NCBI GenBank assembly: GCA_963575745.1
Contig: CAUYUJ010016494.1
Coordinates: 112,001 to 176,000, forward strand
DNA from: Prorocentrum cordatum
Lineage: Eukaryota > Sar > Dinophyceae > Prorocentrales > Prorocentraceae
DNA: 64,000 nt
Reading direction: 5' to 3'
A program made the position numbers and the translations under genes. How positions within the stretch are numbered: the stretch's first letter is position 1; every line of letters begins with the position of its first letter. A model generated the notes under the pieces. The model made no database searches and was not told where the DNA came from. It worked only from the letters and a program-made list of their open reading frames with translations. This document shows positions 62,485 to 64,000 of this stretch, one piece after another.

Positions 62485-62640
62485 ACAGCGCGAGGTTTTC
62501 GGCCGCCAGGGGCCCGCACTGGGCCTCGGGACTGCCACAACATGACTCAAGGTGAAAGGCTGGTCGCCGGTAAGTGGCCAGACTTTTACGGAGCCGGGTG
62601 CCGGTTTGCGAAGAAGGCACGACGTCCCATGTCTGGCGGC
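62485..62640 (+). repeat. Dispersed repeat family 6, further copy
   Basis: CACAGCGCGAGGTTTTCGGC, CCAGGGGCCCGCACTGGGCC, GACTTTTACGGAGCC and GCACGACGTCCCATGTCTGG follow the order of the 59.27-kb copy. Confidence 0.65.
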
Positions 62641-62764
62641 TCCTCCTGTCGCTGTAGGATTCGTTGTTCGCCTGCACACAGCCATCCCCCCCCAGAGGCG
62701 GTCGCGTTTGGAGGGGGGTGATCAAACAAGAGCCTGCCTGCGGCGGTTATCGCGCAGGCAGGGG

Positions 62765-62972
62765 GGCAACCTGGAGCGCAAAGGGGGGATATCTCGGAGG
62801 TGGGGGAGGCCTGACTGGAGGGGGACGACACGAGAGGCAGCAGCAGGAGGACAAGGAGGGAAGAGGGGGGAGCGACCTGGAGCGTAAAGGGGGGATATCC
62901 CAGTAGGAGAAGCAGGCTGACTGGAGGGGGGCGATGCGAGGGGGAGCAGCAGGAGGACAGGTAGGGAAGGGG
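62765..62972 (+). repeat. Tandem duplication, period 106 bp
   Basis: CCTGGAGCG(C/T)AAAGGGGGGATATC recurs 106 nt apart (62,770 and 62,876), followed in both by CTGACTGGAGGGGG and AGCAGCAGGAGGACA. Confidence 0.92.
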
Positions 62973-63107
62973 GGAGGAGGAGGCGGGGGGAGCAGCAGCC
63001 ACGACGGAGGAAGGCCGAAGGAGGGAGGGAGGCTCCTCCTCCTCCTCTTCCCCCTCCTCCATCCCTCCTCCCCAAGCACCAGACGGGTTCGGCTTCAAAG
63101 CCCTTTT

Positions 63108-63115
63108 TTCTTGTT

Positions 63116-63183
<68 letters not shown>

Positions 63184-63255
63184 CGTCGTCGTCGTCGTCG
63201 TCGTCGTCGTTGTTGTTGTTGTTGTGGTTGTTGTGGTTGTTGTGTGTGTGTGACT
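63108..63255. repeat. (GTT/GTC)n microsatellite
   Basis: GTTGTC, GTTGTT and GTCGTC runs followed by (TG)n. Pure poly-Thr/Asn/Val frames arise from it. Confidence 0.96.
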
Positions 63256-63434
63256 TTTCAAGGGGACTCTTGGGGCTCTTTCGGGGCTGTCCTGGGACCC
63301 TCCCGGGCTGACTCTGTGGGTCGGCGGGGGCACTCTTTGGAACTTGCTGGCCCGGCGGCGATGTGGTGGATCCTCGTGAGATCCAGCGCGCCGCCCGGAT
63401 CAGGCCTTTGTCCCATCAGTGATTATAGAACTAG

Positions 63435-63585
63435 GTCGGGCTGTCCCCCTACAGGGGGATTTTGGACGACAAATAATAAATACCCCAAAAATGCTCAAAA
63501 GATGCCCAACAATACTCAACACATAGTCCCCAGATTATTTGCTGAGTAGTTTTGAATATTCCCCCTGTAGAGGGACAGGCCCGAC
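63435..63585 (+). mobile_element. MITE (TIR GTCGGGC family), copy 3
   Basis: 151-nt element with terminal inverted repeats of about 27 nt: left GTCGGGCTGTCCCCCTACAG + GGGGA; the right end, reverse-complemented, begins GTCGGGCCTGTCCCTCTACA. The AT-rich interior contains AGTCCCCAGATTATTT. ATAGAACT occurs at 63,425-63,432 and 63,592-63,599 and may be an 8-bp target-site duplication. Confidence 0.85.
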
Positions 63586-63854
63586 TTAATCATAGAACTC
63601 GCTTGCTATATGAACTTCTCAACTCCTCCCCCTTGCTTCTCCTCGTCGCGCGACCAGACGTGCCGCTGGGGCGGGCTGACCGTTCCGCCTGAGACTTCCC
63701 AACCCTGTAGCCTTTGACAAACGTTCCAGCAGCAGCAGGGATGGAGGGCGGGTGGTTTTCAAAACGTTGCTCTCGCCTGGGTGCGCGCACGTTCGCCCGC
63801 CTGAAACGCTTCGGGCGATTCCATGTATGAAAAGCGTGTGGCTTCCAACATGCA
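63586..63854. other. No gene recognised
   Basis: A minus frame (63,590-63,937) crosses it without a domain. Confidence 0.35.
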
Positions 63855-63976
63855 AATCTCGCATGTTGGTGCCGCGCACATTCGTCTTGAAAGCTCCAGG
63901 ACGGTACCTGGATAGAGGTCGGGCCTTTTTTCAACACATGTGTCTCGCATTAGCACCGCGAGCATTCGTCTTACAA
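63855..63976 (+). repeat. Direct repeat, period about 87 nt
   Basis: CGCATGTTGGTGCCGCGCAC + ATTCGTCTT (63,861) and CGCATTAGCACCGCGAGC + ATTCGTCTT (63,947) are diverged copies, cut off near the window end. Confidence 0.6.
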
Positions 63977-64000
63977 TATTCCAACATATCCAAGGATGGA

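Noticed and set aside
1-64000. tRNA, rRNA or snRNA genes
   Set aside because: None could be recognised by eye; a covariance-model scan would be needed, so absence is not claimed as proven.

Overview
This window looks like nuclear DNA of a dinoflagellate. Four things point there: a relic of the dinoflagellate trans-spliced leader (CCGTAGCCATTTTGGC, 38,187) just upstream of a start codon; exons that appear to use GT-AG and GC-AG introns; remnants of LINE-type retrotransposons with strongly diverged reverse transcriptases; and GC-rich sequence packed with very long trinucleotide and CA/GT microsatellites. The genus cannot be fixed from the sequence; a Prorocentrum- or Suessiales-like genome would fit. 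Genes are sparse. Most long open frames are translations of microsatellites (runs of Leu, Ser, Pro, Arg, Glu, Gly, His, Met) and were left out.

Layout. 1-3,490: degenerate LINE (element A, minus strand) with RNase H, reverse transcriptase and pre-RT remnants; 3,500-7,190: further decayed minus-strand sequence with an ORF1-like coiled-coil frame. 7,200-28,000: repeats, microsatellites and dispersed repeat families, with isolated exon candidates, notably a cyclic-nucleotide-binding exon at 15.3-15.5 kb (minus) and an unrecognised exon at 25.6-26.1 kb (minus). 28.0-29.6 kb: a tandem repeat running into the C-terminal part of a PIF1/RecD-like helicase interrupted by one stop codon. 30.1-32.7 kb: three diverged tandem copies of a 0.8-0.9 kb unit. 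32.7-38.2 kb: foldback elements, a MITE, microsatellites and a 70-nt perfect palindrome.

38.2-45.6 kb is the gene-dense core, all plus strand: a spliced-leader-tagged gene (38,216-39,816), a three-exon gene starting only 75 nt later (39,892-41,812), and a two-exon gene for a 697-residue protein with Cys-rich motifs (43,091-45,649). None has a function I can name. The tight head-to-tail packing and single strand fit dinoflagellate gene clusters, and the leader relic implies that at least one gene returned to the genome through an mRNA.

45.7-64.0 kb: coding remnants, short inverted repeats, a 33-bp-core minisatellite (48.5-49.3 kb), a second, better preserved LINE (element B, minus, about 49.3-55.15 kb, with zinc-knuckle/coiled-coil ORF1, endonuclease, RT and RNase H traces), and two minus-strand exons (59,231-59,112 and 55,443-55,380) that join in phase into one cyclic-nucleotide-binding domain, as in cAMP/cGMP-dependent kinases. 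Element B lies directly downstream of the second exon, probably in the next intron. Three copies of a MITE with TIR core GTCGGGC (33.1, 57.6, 63.4 kb) and several dispersed repeat families link distant parts of the window.
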